DNA of 64,000 nt from an endosymbiont of Acanthamoeba sp. UWC8 (GTDB taxonomy: Bacteria > Pseudomonadota > Alphaproteobacteria > Rickettsiales > Midichloriaceae). The notes under the pieces were generated by a model. It was not told the DNA's origin. It worked only from the letters and a program-made list of their open reading frames with translations, and made no database searches. Positions 55,409 through 63,882 of this stretch are shown one piece after another (within the stretch, counting starts at the first letter, position 1; each line of letters begins with the position of its first letter). Made by a program: the position numbers and the translations under genes. The stretch covers positions 372,001-436,000 of the forward strand of contig NZ_CP004403.1 in assembly GCF_000730245.1 (NCBI RefSeq), written 5' to 3'.

Positions 55409-56260
55409 TTAGTTAAAAAAAGCGGTAGTATTATTTATAATAACCGATTCTTGATAAAGATAGTTAATACTGCATACTAAACCGTCTTTATTATATATTG
55501 AAAAAGCTTCCTCATCTGATAAAATTGCTTGCTTTTGATCTTCTAGCCAATGGAAAAGCTGTATATTTCCTATTGCATCTAAGTCGCTTAAAGAAAAACC
55601 TTTTTGAAAATATGAATTATATACTTTTGTATAATAAATTCCTAAATATTCTATATTATATTCTTCGGCGAATCTCTCAACGTGATGATGATTTCTAATT
55701 ATATCATCAATTAACACTATTTTTTCTATAGGTTTGGGATACAGTTTAATGAATTCATTCAGTGCTTTTCCTTTATCTTTCGGTAATCCGGTAATAATTT
55801 CATGACCTACATAAATTACTCCGTTTGACATTATAGGAGAATCAGTAGAATTACTAAACTCAACTTCCGATTCAGTAAATTTCATACCTAATTTTGTTAG
55901 CCATTCACCTGTTTGCTCACTAAACAACCCTGTACGTCCTGTCAAACCTATAACAAGGTGCTTTGAGGAAAGAGAAGTCAATAAATTGATTAAATTGGAG
56001 TCTACTGCATTAAAGCTTGTTGCAGTAAAACAATTATACAGTATATCTGCGAAATATGTGGTTAATAGTGAGTTATCTTCAATCCTTTCATTTATATGGC
56101 TTTTAGTATTACGTATATATTGAGCATACCATGTTGAGCTACATATGTACTGGGCGGGAGTAAGTATAACATCATCAAGGTCGACCAGCACTAAATCCGC
56201 TTCCAGCAGTCGGCCTTGAATAAAAATATAGTCGAGGGAAGAAGTTTCTATAACCGGCAT
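55409..56260 (-). CDS. DUF2608 / HAD-like protein
   Basis: The 283-residue protein fits the DUF2608 family known from intracellular bacteria. HAD motif I is VLVDLDDVIL (about 26-35), motif II is VIGLTGRTG (about 127-135, Thr) and motif IV is IVLIDDIIRNHHHVERF (about 196-212). A nucleophile Asp and second Asp are present, so phosphatase activity is plausible. No signal peptide is seen. It is the first gene of the group with the glycosyltransferase and kinase. Confidence 0.78.
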   Translation of the reverse strand: MPVIETSSLDYIFIQGRLLEADLVLVDLDDVILTPAQYICSSTWYAQYIRNTKSHINERIEDNSLLTTYFADILYNCFTATSFNAVDSNLINLLTSLSSKHLVIGLTGRTGLFSEQTGEWLTKLGMKFTESEVEFSNSTDSPIMSNGVIYVGHEIITGLPKDKGKALNEFIKLYPKPIEKIVLIDDIIRNHHHVERFAEEYNIEYLGIYYTKVYNSYFQKGFSLSDLDAIGNIQLFHWLEDQKQAILSDEEAFSIYNKDGLVCSINYLYQESVIINNTTAFFN

Positions 56261-56552
56261 GATTATAATTTCACCATCATATTAATTAATATTATTAAAA
56301 ACCTTATAGTAATAAATTTTTATATTTAGAACATCAAAGGTAACATAATCTATTTTATAGAAAATTCAATAGTTTTAAGGATTGCTTAAAAACTTATTAT
56401 ATTACGCAACGCACTATATCTCTCCTTATACATTAACTATATACAAAAGAACTAAGCTTAGCACTACAGCATTGTTCAAGCCGGTATTATATAAAGACCG
56501 GATTAAAAGAATTCAGATGATAGTTTAATAATTTAATTGACGACGAATAGTA

Positions 56553-57429
56553 TTATAAGATTTCGTTTGCATTATTTTTACGAAGCTTTTGTATTTGGAA
56601 AGTATAAATATTAATAGCAACTATTATTATTGAAGCTATCACCACACTCAAAGATGGTATAATTTGAAATAAAATAAAACTTCCTATCCCCATAAATACC
56701 AGTCTTAAAAAAGCTAATGGGGCTAAAACGTTAATAGGAGCGAACTTATAGGCTAAGAATAAACAAACTACATTCATTACTCTTAGTGCACCTAAAAACC
56801 CAATTTCTTTATGATCAATAATTTTACTTAATATATCATTTCTTATAACATATGGAAGCATCATAAGTCCGGCAAATAAAAAAGTATAAAATGCTTGAGA
56901 TAAGTAATGCTCGGAATAAGACTGTTTCTTACAAATTATCTCATATAATGCCCAAGATACTACTGAGCATAATGCAACCGATACCCCCCAAAGATTAAAT
57001 TTTAAAGTTTCCAGTTTAAGAGTAAAAAGTATTATAACTATACATAGCGTTATAGATAAAAATACTATTTTGTTTATTTTCTCTTCTTTAAAAACAGCGG
57101 CAAGCGCTAAAGTAAATAACGGAATAAGGTAACTTATTAAAGTTGCTTCATTAGAACCGATACTTTTTAAAGCTTCAATCCATGTAACCATACCTGTTAT
57201 GCTAAATAGCGCCCTAAGTATATATCCTAAATGATTTTTTGTTTTTAAATATTTTGCCTTAGTAAAGACCACCCAAGGAAAAAGGAAAGCAATGCCAGAA
57301 ATACAAATTATAAAAAATTCTTCCACAGGATTAATTGTATGACTTTTTGCTAATAATATTATTGAAATAACAGTAAATATTAATAGATTTAGAATTTTAA
57401 AAACAACACCTAAAAAATTTATTCTGCAT
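56553..57429 (-). CDS. EamA/DMT-family transporter, frameshift near the start
   Basis: The intact frame (57326-56553, 257 residues) has about eight or nine membrane helices with two EamA halves (for example EATLISYLIPLFTLALAA and APINVLAPLAFLRLVFMG). It lacks the first helix. Upstream, the same frame reads FLGVVFKILNLLIFTVISII, and an ATG at 57429 (MQNKF) would join if one T is removed from the T6 run (minus strand; A6 at 57412-57417). The full protein would be about 291 residues, normal for drug/metabolite exporters. It may import or export host metabolites (S-adenosylmethionine transport is known for some Rickettsiales members). Confidence 0.8.
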
Positions 57430-57759
57430 TTTCACTTAAACATCTAATAACATTTATTGATAATTAATTTTTTAAATATCTATAGTATTAAGCAAATAAA
57501 TTTCACGACTATAAATAAAGTTCTTTTAAATTAATTTAAACCAAACATTAATATGTTTAGGATATTATTGTCAAATAAAATAGTTAAGTCAGGGAAATGA
57601 TTTTGATTATAAACCAAGAAGCTCTTTATATCCAAGTCGTATAATATTATGATTGTTCAAAAAATGAAAAAACAACCAGTAAATAATATTTCACAAAAAG
57701 TATAGAGTATTTTAGGTTGTGTGAACAAAATCTACAAATAAAAGAGAGGTGGTAGTTTC
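57430..57759. other. 330-bp intergenic stretch, nothing recognised
   Basis: AT-rich, with no open frame or clear repeat. It separates the transporter gene from the IS mosaic. Confidence 0.4.
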
Positions 57760-58248
57760 TTGCTAGGAAGAATAAAAGAACTACCGAAATTAATTACTAC
57801 ATAGAAGAAGGGGTTTGGAAACAAATATATGCATTTTTAGGGAGAGAAAAAGGGATACGTAGAAAAAAAGAAGGAAGCTTAAGGTAATCTATTGAAAGGG
57901 TATGTTATATAGTAAGCAGCGGTTGCCGGCCTAAGGTTGTAGGTTGGTCTATGAGCAGCCGTATGAAGGCTGAGGTTGGTTAATAATGCATTACTCATGG
58001 CAATTTGGCAGCGTAATCCGCCTAAAGGGCTTATTTGGGATACTGACAGAGGTAGCCAATATGCTTCCGACAGTCACGTAAAAATTCTGAATGATCATCA
58101 TATTGTTCAAAGTATGAGTCGTAAAGGTGATTGCTTTAATAATGCCCTTACAGAGAGCTTTTTCCATACCTTGAAAACTGAATTAATTCACCAATGCAAA
58201 TTTAAAACCGGGCATCTTCAACAAAGTAATGTTAGGGATCCCACGTAG
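57760..58248 (+). pseudogene. Mosaic of IS5-like and IS3-family transposase fragments
   Basis: The left part (about 57,760-57,940) can be read as an IS5/IS427-like N-terminus (FLGREKGIRRKKEGSL, then SIERVCYIVSSGC). The right part reads as the IS3-group DDE core: [15 protein letters not shown], a one-base shift, then [30 protein letters not shown] and [17 protein letters not shown]. It stops at 58246 after [10 protein letters not shown]. Neither part is functional. Confidence 0.72.
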
Positions 58249-58554
58249 TAATGCTCTTGTGCTGCTACTAAATCTTCTTGAGTGAATACAGGAGGCCGCC
58301 CTCCTTTTTTCCAAATAAGTAATATGCTTTCAATGGATTAGTTGCTCAAATAATAATTAAGCTACAATGCACATAAGCTAAAAACTTGGGATCTCACTAT
58401 ATTTATTTACTTTAGATCCATTTACATATAAATGATTTCTTAATTAAAATTAACTAGCAATATCTAAGTAATTGCATTATTTCAGTAAATAAAAACGGTA
58501 ATTCATAAGTTAACCATATTTAGATTATGCATAAGCATATAATTGAGGATAAAA
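58249..58554. other. 306-bp intergenic stretch upstream of ankyrin gene
   Basis: No gene is seen. A GAGGA ribosome site (58545-58549) fixes the ankyrin start at ATG 58555. Confidence 0.45.
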
Positions 58555-59634
58555 ATGAAAGAAAGATTAGAAACGTCTCAGAAATTAAGAAGAGAGGTAA
58601 TGAATAAGTTATTATGGCTTGTAATAAATAATGGTAGTAAACCGATAAATGAAATACTTAATGCCGGTGCCGACTTACATCTTAGCGAATATGTAGTTTT
58701 AATAAATGCTGCCCAATATGGCGGGTATAAAGAAATGGTGGAATTTTTTCTCAAAAATGGAGCTGGTATTAACGAGAAAGATAATGATGGCAATACATCA
58801 TTAATACTGGCTGCTCGCAAGGGGCATAAAGAAGTGATAGAAATACTTTTGAAGAGAGGAGCTAACATTAACGAGAAAGATAATAATGGTGCTACAGCAC
58901 TGATTGCTGCTGCTCAAAATGGGCATAAAGAAGCAATAGAAGTTCTTATTAAATATAAAGTAAGCGTGGATAGAGGAATTAGAGGATATACAGCATTAAT
59001 GTTTGCTGCTCAAAATGGGCATTATAAAGCAGTAGAAATTCTTCTCAAAAATGGTGCAAGCATGGATAGAGAAGTTAAAGGAGAGTCAGCATTGATAATG
59101 GCTGCTAGAAATGGGCACAAAAGAGTTGTAGAAGTTCTGCTCGAGAATGGTGCAAATATCAATAAAAAAAATAATAGCGGTTATTCAGCATTAATGCTTG
59201 CTGCTCTAAATGGACATTTTGATGTAGCGATTGTATTGATAAAAAATAATGCGAATATTTATCAAGCAAATAATGATGGTAAAACTGCCGTAGAGTTAAC
59301 AAGCAATCAGAGCATTACGAGCTTACTTACGCTAGTGATTTCTTATCACAAAATACCAAAGCTACGTGATACGATAGTTTACTGGTTGGCAAAAGCCGTA
59401 AATAGGGATCCTAACTATGAACAATTCGGATCTGTTTATAACAGTCGTATGATGGAAAGCAATTTTTTACCCGAAGACTTAAAAGACGAAATTGAAAATT
59501 ATATTTTTCCTGTCAAACCTTCTAATAACCCTATTGTAAATCCTTCCGGGAGTGAGATAGATTCTTGGGTAGCAAAAATCCAGGCAGAGCAACAAAGGAA
59601 AGAGTTAGATAAAGAAGGTTTAAGGATATCATAG
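58555..59634 (+). CDS. Ankyrin-repeat protein
   Basis: The 359-residue protein starts at ATG 58555, six bases after a GAGGA ribosome site; a TTG at 58543 is less likely. It has about seven ankyrin repeats (residues 35-265) that are close to consensus, for example GNTSLILAARKGHKEVIEIL and LLKRGANINEKDNNG. The high similarity among repeats suggests recent internal duplication. The C-terminal part has FLPEDLKDEIENYIF and NPSGSEIDSWVAKI, the post-ankyrin module shared with the proteins at 20286 and 23522. Likely a host-interaction protein. Confidence 0.87.
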   Translation: MKERLETSQKLRREVMNKLLWLVINNGSKPINEILNAGADLHLSEYVVLINAAQYGGYKEMVEFFLKNGAGINEKDNDGNTSLILAARKGHKEVIEILLKRGANINEKDNNGATALIAAAQNGHKEAIEVLIKYKVSVDRGIRGYTALMFAAQNGHYKAVEILLKNGASMDREVKGESALIMAARNGHKRVVEVLLENGANINKKNNSGYSALMLAALNGHFDVAIVLIKNNANIYQANNDGKTAVELTSNQSITSLLTLVISYHKIPKLRDTIVYWLAKAVNRDPNYEQFGSVYNSRMMESNFLPEDLKDEIENYIFPVKPSNNPIVNPSGSEIDSWVAKIQAEQQRKELDKEGLRIS

Positions 59635-59736
59635 GAAAAACTTCCTATTGGAGCAGTTTCTAAAGAAGTTTTTCACAGAAGGCTTATAATGATTTAATGA
59701 TGCAATTTTTCTGCTTAACAAGCCTTCCTTCTAGTA

Positions 59737-60741
59737 CTATATTCCAAACTTTGATAACATTTTTTTTAATACTCCAATGATTCCTTTACCATGAAAAAGT
59801 GAAGCAACGTGAATATTTCTTTCCAACGCTTGCTCTATTTTTGCTTGCTCCTCATACCCGATATGATTAGAATCTAACTTTAAAGCAGTCAAGGTTCTAT
59901 TGGTTTTTAGAGCTTGAATAATACTTTCTGCTCCTTCATCATGTATATTATTTGCACCTAAGTTCAAAAAAGTTAAGGAGCTGTTTTCGGCAATAGCCTG
60001 AGCAATACTCTTTACCCCTTCATCATCTATAGGATTAAAATATAGATCTAAAAAAGTTAAGGTATAATTCTTTTCTAGTGCTTGAGCGATGCTTTTTGCT
60101 CCTTCATTGCCTATATTGTTATAATTTATATTTAACGAAGTGAGGATTTTATTGTTTTCCAGTCCTTGCGCAATATTTTTCGCCCCTTCATCGCCTATAT
60201 TATTTAAGCCTATATTTAAGGAAGTAAGGGTTTTGTTATTTTCTAATCCTTGAGCAATGCGCTTTGCCCCTTGAACGCCTATATTATTACAATATAAATC
60301 TAAAGTAGTTATTGTTCTGTTATTTTCCAGTAGATCAGCAATATTGCTTATCCCATCACAACCTATATGATTACCGGATATATCCAAAGAAGTTAAGGCT
60401 TTGTTTTTTATAAGAGCTTGAATAATACTTTTTGCTCCTTTGTCACCTATATTGTTCAATCCTAAATGCAAGGTAGTTAAAGTTTTATTTTTTATAAGTG
60501 CTTGAGCAATGCTTTCTGCGCCTTCAGAATCAATATTGTTAGAATCTAAGTTTAAAGAAGTTAAAGTTTTATTCTCCTGCAAAATCTCAGCTATCATTTG
60601 AATATGTATTAATTGCAGCTTTGCCCCTTTTAAGTCAATAGATGTATAACGCCTACATTCAGTTTCAACTCTTTCTTGTAACCCTTTTTCGCCTTGAGCA
60701 AGCAGCTTATTCCATTGTTCTTTATTAAACATATAAAACAT
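59737..60741 (-). CDS. Leucine-rich-repeat protein (RNase-inhibitor-like repeats)
   Basis: The 334-residue protein consists of a short N-terminal cap, nine 28-residue repeats of the RI/NLR type (pattern LTSLNLxxNNIGDEGAKSIAQAL), and a basic hydrophobic tail (SLFHGKGIIGVLKKMLSKF). The repeats are near-consensus and regular, so it should form a curved solenoid for protein binding. Such LRRs are typical of eukaryotic proteins and effectors of intracellular bacteria. No signal peptide is seen. A second start at 60732 is possible. It has no operon partners. Confidence 0.88.
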   Translation of the reverse strand: MFYMFNKEQWNKLLAQGEKGLQERVETECRRYTSIDLKGAKLQLIHIQMIAEILQENKTLTSLNLDSNNIDSEGAESIAQALIKNKTLTTLHLGLNNIGDKGAKSIIQALIKNKALTSLDISGNHIGCDGISNIADLLENNRTITTLDLYCNNIGVQGAKRIAQGLENNKTLTSLNIGLNNIGDEGAKNIAQGLENNKILTSLNINYNNIGNEGAKSIAQALEKNYTLTFLDLYFNPIDDEGVKSIAQAIAENSSLTFLNLGANNIHDEGAESIIQALKTNRTLTALKLDSNHIGYEEQAKIEQALERNIHVASLFHGKGIIGVLKKMLSKFGI

Positions 60742-60875
60742 AACTATAAAGTGATTTAACCACTAAATATTAAGGTTAACATGAAATATTATTATTAGCT
60801 ATTACATAAAGCCTTGTTGCTCAAATAGGTATCAAGGAATATTCTTGATCTTATCCCGTTATAGTGGAGAAGTAG

Positions 60876-61778
60876 TTAAGCAACTTTGTAGTAATATTGC
60901 TCAAAAATGTTAGGAGAGCAATAGTTTAAAGTAGAATGTCTACGTTTTCCATTATAGAAAGCTTCTATGTATTTAAATACAGCACTTTTTACCTCACTTT
61001 TAGTTTTAAAAATACGCTTAAAAGTTAATTCGTTTTTTATAGTATGAAAGAATGATTCAGCAACGGCGTTATCAAAACAGTTGCCTTTGCCTGACATGCT
61101 TGATCTTACGCCTAATTGGGTCAAGGTTTTCTGGAATTTAGAGGCAGTGTATTGGCTACCCCTGTCGGAATGATGGATCAATCCAGGAGAAGGTTTACGA
61201 TTCCAAAATGCCTTAAGAAATGCTCTTGTTACTAGGCTCTGAGTCATTCGATCTTCCATCTCCCAACCCACAACTTTCCTTGAATAAAGGTCTAGGACTA
61301 TGGCCAAATACATCCAACCTTCCCGAGTCCAAAAATAGCTGATGTCAGCAACCCAAACCTGATTAGGTGCAAGTACATTAAAGTTCTGCTCAACTAAGTT
61401 AGGAAGAATAGGATTATTGTGCTTGGAATTAGTAGTTACTTTAAACTTGCGTCTGTACTTACCTTGTATGTTACACAATCTCATTAGGCGATATATACGT
61501 TTATAGCCAACTTTCTCTCCCTCTGCCTTGAGCTCGGCATGGATTCTGGGACAGCCGTATATTCCCTTAGAGATTACATGAATTTCTTTTATCCTTACAA
61601 GAAGATAAGCATCTCTAGTTTTCCTAGCACTTACTTTGTTATTCTTCCAGCCATAATAACCACTTTGTGCTATCCCAAACACTTTGCACATTTCTCTTAT
61701 ACTATATTTGTGCGCTTCTCTCTCTATAAATGCATATTTTACTTTAGCGGGTCGGCAAAATATGCTAGCGCCTTTTTT
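60876..61778 (-). CDS. IS3-group transposase OrfB
   Basis: The 271-residue frame from 61691 is the DDE part. The full product comes from -1 frameshifting at the A-AAA-AAG heptamer (61772-61778, minus strand) inside OrfA. HTH_21 (GIYGCPRIHAEL), the first Asp (WVADISYFWT), HHSDRGSQYT and the Glu block NAVAESFFHTIKNEL are present. The end of the protein (LNYCSPNIFE) is complete, so it is likely active. Confidence 0.88.
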   Translation of the reverse strand, partial: KKGASIFCRPAKVKYAFIEREAHKYSIREMCKVFGIAQSGYYGWKNNKVSARKTRDAYLLVRIKEIHVISKGIYGCPRIHAELKAEGEKVGYKRIYRLMRLCNIQGKYRRKFKVTTNSKHNNPILPNLVEQNFNVLAPNQVWVADISYFWTREGWMYLAIVLDLYSRKVVGWEMEDRMTQSLVTRAFLKAFWNRKPSPGLIHHSDRGSQYTASKFQKTLTQLGVRSSMSGKGNCFDNAVAESFFHTIKNELTFKRIFKTKSEVKSAVFKYIEAFYNGKRRHSTLNYCSPNIFEQYYYKVA

Positions 61779-62044
61779 AATATGTCTCTCTCCCTCTTTA
61801 CTCTCTCCAGCTCCTTCTGTAACCCCTTAAGCTTTGCTTCTTCAGGATTAAGCTGCCCTTTGCCGGGAAATGCTATATCCTTATCTCCTTTATTGCTTAA
61901 TACCCGCTTCCATTTAGCTATGGTACTTTTACTGATCCCTAGACCCTCCGCTGCTTGACTGAGGCTATATCCTTCTTCAGTTACTAGCCTTACTGCTTCT
62001 ACTTTAAATTCTTTTGTATAATTCCTTCTTCTTTCTTTTCTCAT
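61739..62044 (-). CDS. IS3-group OrfA (helix-turn-helix)
   Basis: The 101-residue protein shows the IS3 HTH (YTKEFKVEAVRLVTEEGYSL, then LGISKSTIAKWKR) and a leucine zipper (LQKELERVKRERDILKKAL). It carries the slippery site near its 3' end. Confidence 0.9.
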   Translation of the reverse strand: MRKERRRNYTKEFKVEAVRLVTEEGYSLSQAAEGLGISKSTIAKWKRVLSNKGDKDIAFPGKGQLNPEEAKLKGLQKELERVKRERDILKKALAYFADPLK

Positions 62045-62197
62045 TTCTTTCCTCTGATCGGTTATTTCTTTTTTATCAGAGTTCCTTTCCTCCTTCTCTA
62101 CTTTTTCGGCACAACATAGAAGTGCTCCCCAAAAACTGGAACAGTTGAGAGAGGAGGATTTAGGGTGTAAATTAAACTTAAATATAGAAGGTAATTT

Positions 62198-62485
62198 ATG
62201 ACTAAATCAAATATAAAGAAGAAACCCCATACAGCAGCATATAAATTTAAGGTAGCGCTAGCAGCCTTGAAAGGAGATAAGACGATAAGCCAGCTTTGCC
62301 AAGAATATGCGGTAGTATCCAGCCAAATATACAAATGGAAAGCCGCCTTATTAGAACATGGTTCTGAAGTATTTAAGAACGCTTGCACAACTCAAGATCC
62401 AAACAAAGAGATAGAAGCATTACATGCTACTATAGGGAGATTAAAGGTAGAGAACGATTTTTTGTCGAAAGTGCTAGGCAAATAA
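62198..62485 (+). CDS. IS3-family OrfA
   Basis: The 95-residue HTH protein (AYKFKVALAALKGDKTISQL, then VSSQIYKWKAALL) has a zipper region before the slippery site. It is the same as the OrfA at 48815-49102. Confidence 0.9.
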   Translation: MTKSNIKKKPHTAAYKFKVALAALKGDKTISQLCQEYAVVSSQIYKWKAALLEHGSEVFKNACTTQDPNKEIEALHATIGRLKVENDFLSKVLGK

Positions 62486-63336
62486 GCCTGGCGAAGCGAC
62501 AACAAATAGTAAATACATCTAAAGGTAGCAAGCTAAGTAAACGTTGCAAGGCAAAATTATTGGGAGTCAATTTATCAAGCTTATATTATAAACCTAAAGT
62601 GTTATCGGATGATGTTACTTTGATGAATGAAATTAAAGATTTACATAACCGTTATCCATTTATGGGCTACAGGAGGATTACGGTATTACTAAGTCATGCC
62701 GGATATGAAACGAACCGCAAGCGTGTATTAAGGATAATGCGTATATTGGAAATACAGGCTATCTATCCTAAACGTAATTTATCAAAGCGCAGACAGGAGG
62801 ATGTGGTGTATCCATACCTACTTACAGAATATAAGCCCGTTAAACCTAATGATGCTTGGAGTATTGATATTACCTATATAAAAATGCAAGGAGGCTTTAT
62901 CTATTTAGTAGCACTAATAGATATAGTATCACGCATGATAATAGGGTGGTGTTTAAGTCCCTACCTTGAAACAGAAAGTTGTTTAGAGGCTTTTAATATG
63001 GCTATTGTATTAGCTGTTCCTACTATTATCAATTCAGATCAAGGATGTCAGTTTACCAGTAAGAAATGGGTTGAGAAAATGCAAGAATATCAGATATTAA
63101 TCAGCATGGACTCAAAAGGTGCTTGGCTGGACAATGTATGGATTGAAAGATTTTGGCGCAGCATAAAATATGAGGAGGTATATTTAAAGTCATATGATAG
63201 TATAGCTGAGGCAACCCAAAGTATTGCCCAATATATTGAGTTCTATAACCACAAAAGGCCTCATCAGGCCTTAGGATATAAAACTCCTGCTCAAGTTTAC
63301 TTAACATTAAAAAGGAGTGATATAAATAATATATAA
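62458..63336 (+). CDS. IS3-family transposase OrfB
   Basis: It is made by -1 frameshifting at T-TTT-TTG (62458-62464), which joins OrfA (ENDFF) to VESARQISLAKRQQIVNTS. HTH_21 is PFMGYRRITVLL. The DDE core shows WSIDITYIKMQGGFIYLVAL, NSDQGCQFTS and the Glu block DNVWIERFWRSIKYEEVYL. The end block HKRPHQALGYKTPAQVY is complete, so it is likely functional. Confidence 0.9.
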   Translation, partial: FFVESARQISLAKRQQIVNTSKGSKLSKRCKAKLLGVNLSSLYYKPKVLSDDVTLMNEIKDLHNRYPFMGYRRITVLLSHAGYETNRKRVLRIMRILEIQAIYPKRNLSKRRQEDVVYPYLLTEYKPVKPNDAWSIDITYIKMQGGFIYLVALIDIVSRMIIGWCLSPYLETESCLEAFNMAIVLAVPTIINSDQGCQFTSKKWVEKMQEYQILISMDSKGAWLDNVWIERFWRSIKYEEVYLKSYDSIAEATQSIAQYIEFYNHKRPHQALGYKTPAQVYLTLKRSDINNI

Positions 63337-63882
63337 GACACATAGTTACAAGGCACAAACCCTCCAAGGAGCGCATTGTCCCTACTTGAACGAGCCGGCA
63401 GTTATAGATAACCTCAGTAAATCTAAGTTTAATATTGACACCGGCAGCCTTCAAGAGTTATAAGAAAAAAAATATCTGTAACAGACATGTAACCAGGTAT
63501 AAAGAAAGAAATACAGGTAGAGAACTTCTTTGTCTGGATTCCTTAAAAACAAACCTTATTTCTCCTCAACTCAGAGGTAAGTTCATTCCAAATAAATGGG
63601 AGCACTTACCATCATCTTTCTATATCCATGCGTAGTATTCTCTACAATTTCTCTCCTTACATATTTATTTTTATTACACTCCGCATGGTACCCTTTTGTT
63701 TAAGTACTATACCTACATAATTTAATATTAATTATTATACTAACTTAAGTAGATTGTTAAGTTGATAGTACCAATCTAGCCTATATATATGTATAAATTA
63801 CTAAAAGAGGACTAGCCAATAATCTTTCTCTAGCTAGACCTCAATTTTAGTCTTTACTCAAATGTTTCAGGTAATAGAGAGA

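Larger units (their letters stand above)
60851..62114 (-). mobile_element. IS3-family (IS3-group) insertion sequence, third type
   Basis: An element of about 1.26 kb with OrfA and OrfB leftward. The ends are approximate: TTATCCCGTTATAGTGGAG on the left and TTGTGCCGAAAAAGTAGAG on the right (read inward) are imperfect inverted repeats. Its right end abuts another IS3-family element within a few bases. No target duplication is clear. Confidence 0.82.
62120..63607 (+). mobile_element. IS3-family insertion sequence, full copy of the element truncated at 48517
   Basis: The left end reads AAGTGCTCCCCAAAAACTGGAA. The probable right end is TTCCAAATAAATGGGAGCACTT (63586-63607), matching about 16 of 22 positions as an inverted repeat. 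That gives about 1.49 kb, with 270 bp after OrfB. The first 666 bp recur at 48517-49182. No target duplication is seen. Confidence 0.75.

Noticed and set aside
63435-63635. 66-codon rightward frame after the last IS
   Set aside because: No ribosome site, no domain and it crosses the probable IS end, so it is not supported as a gene.
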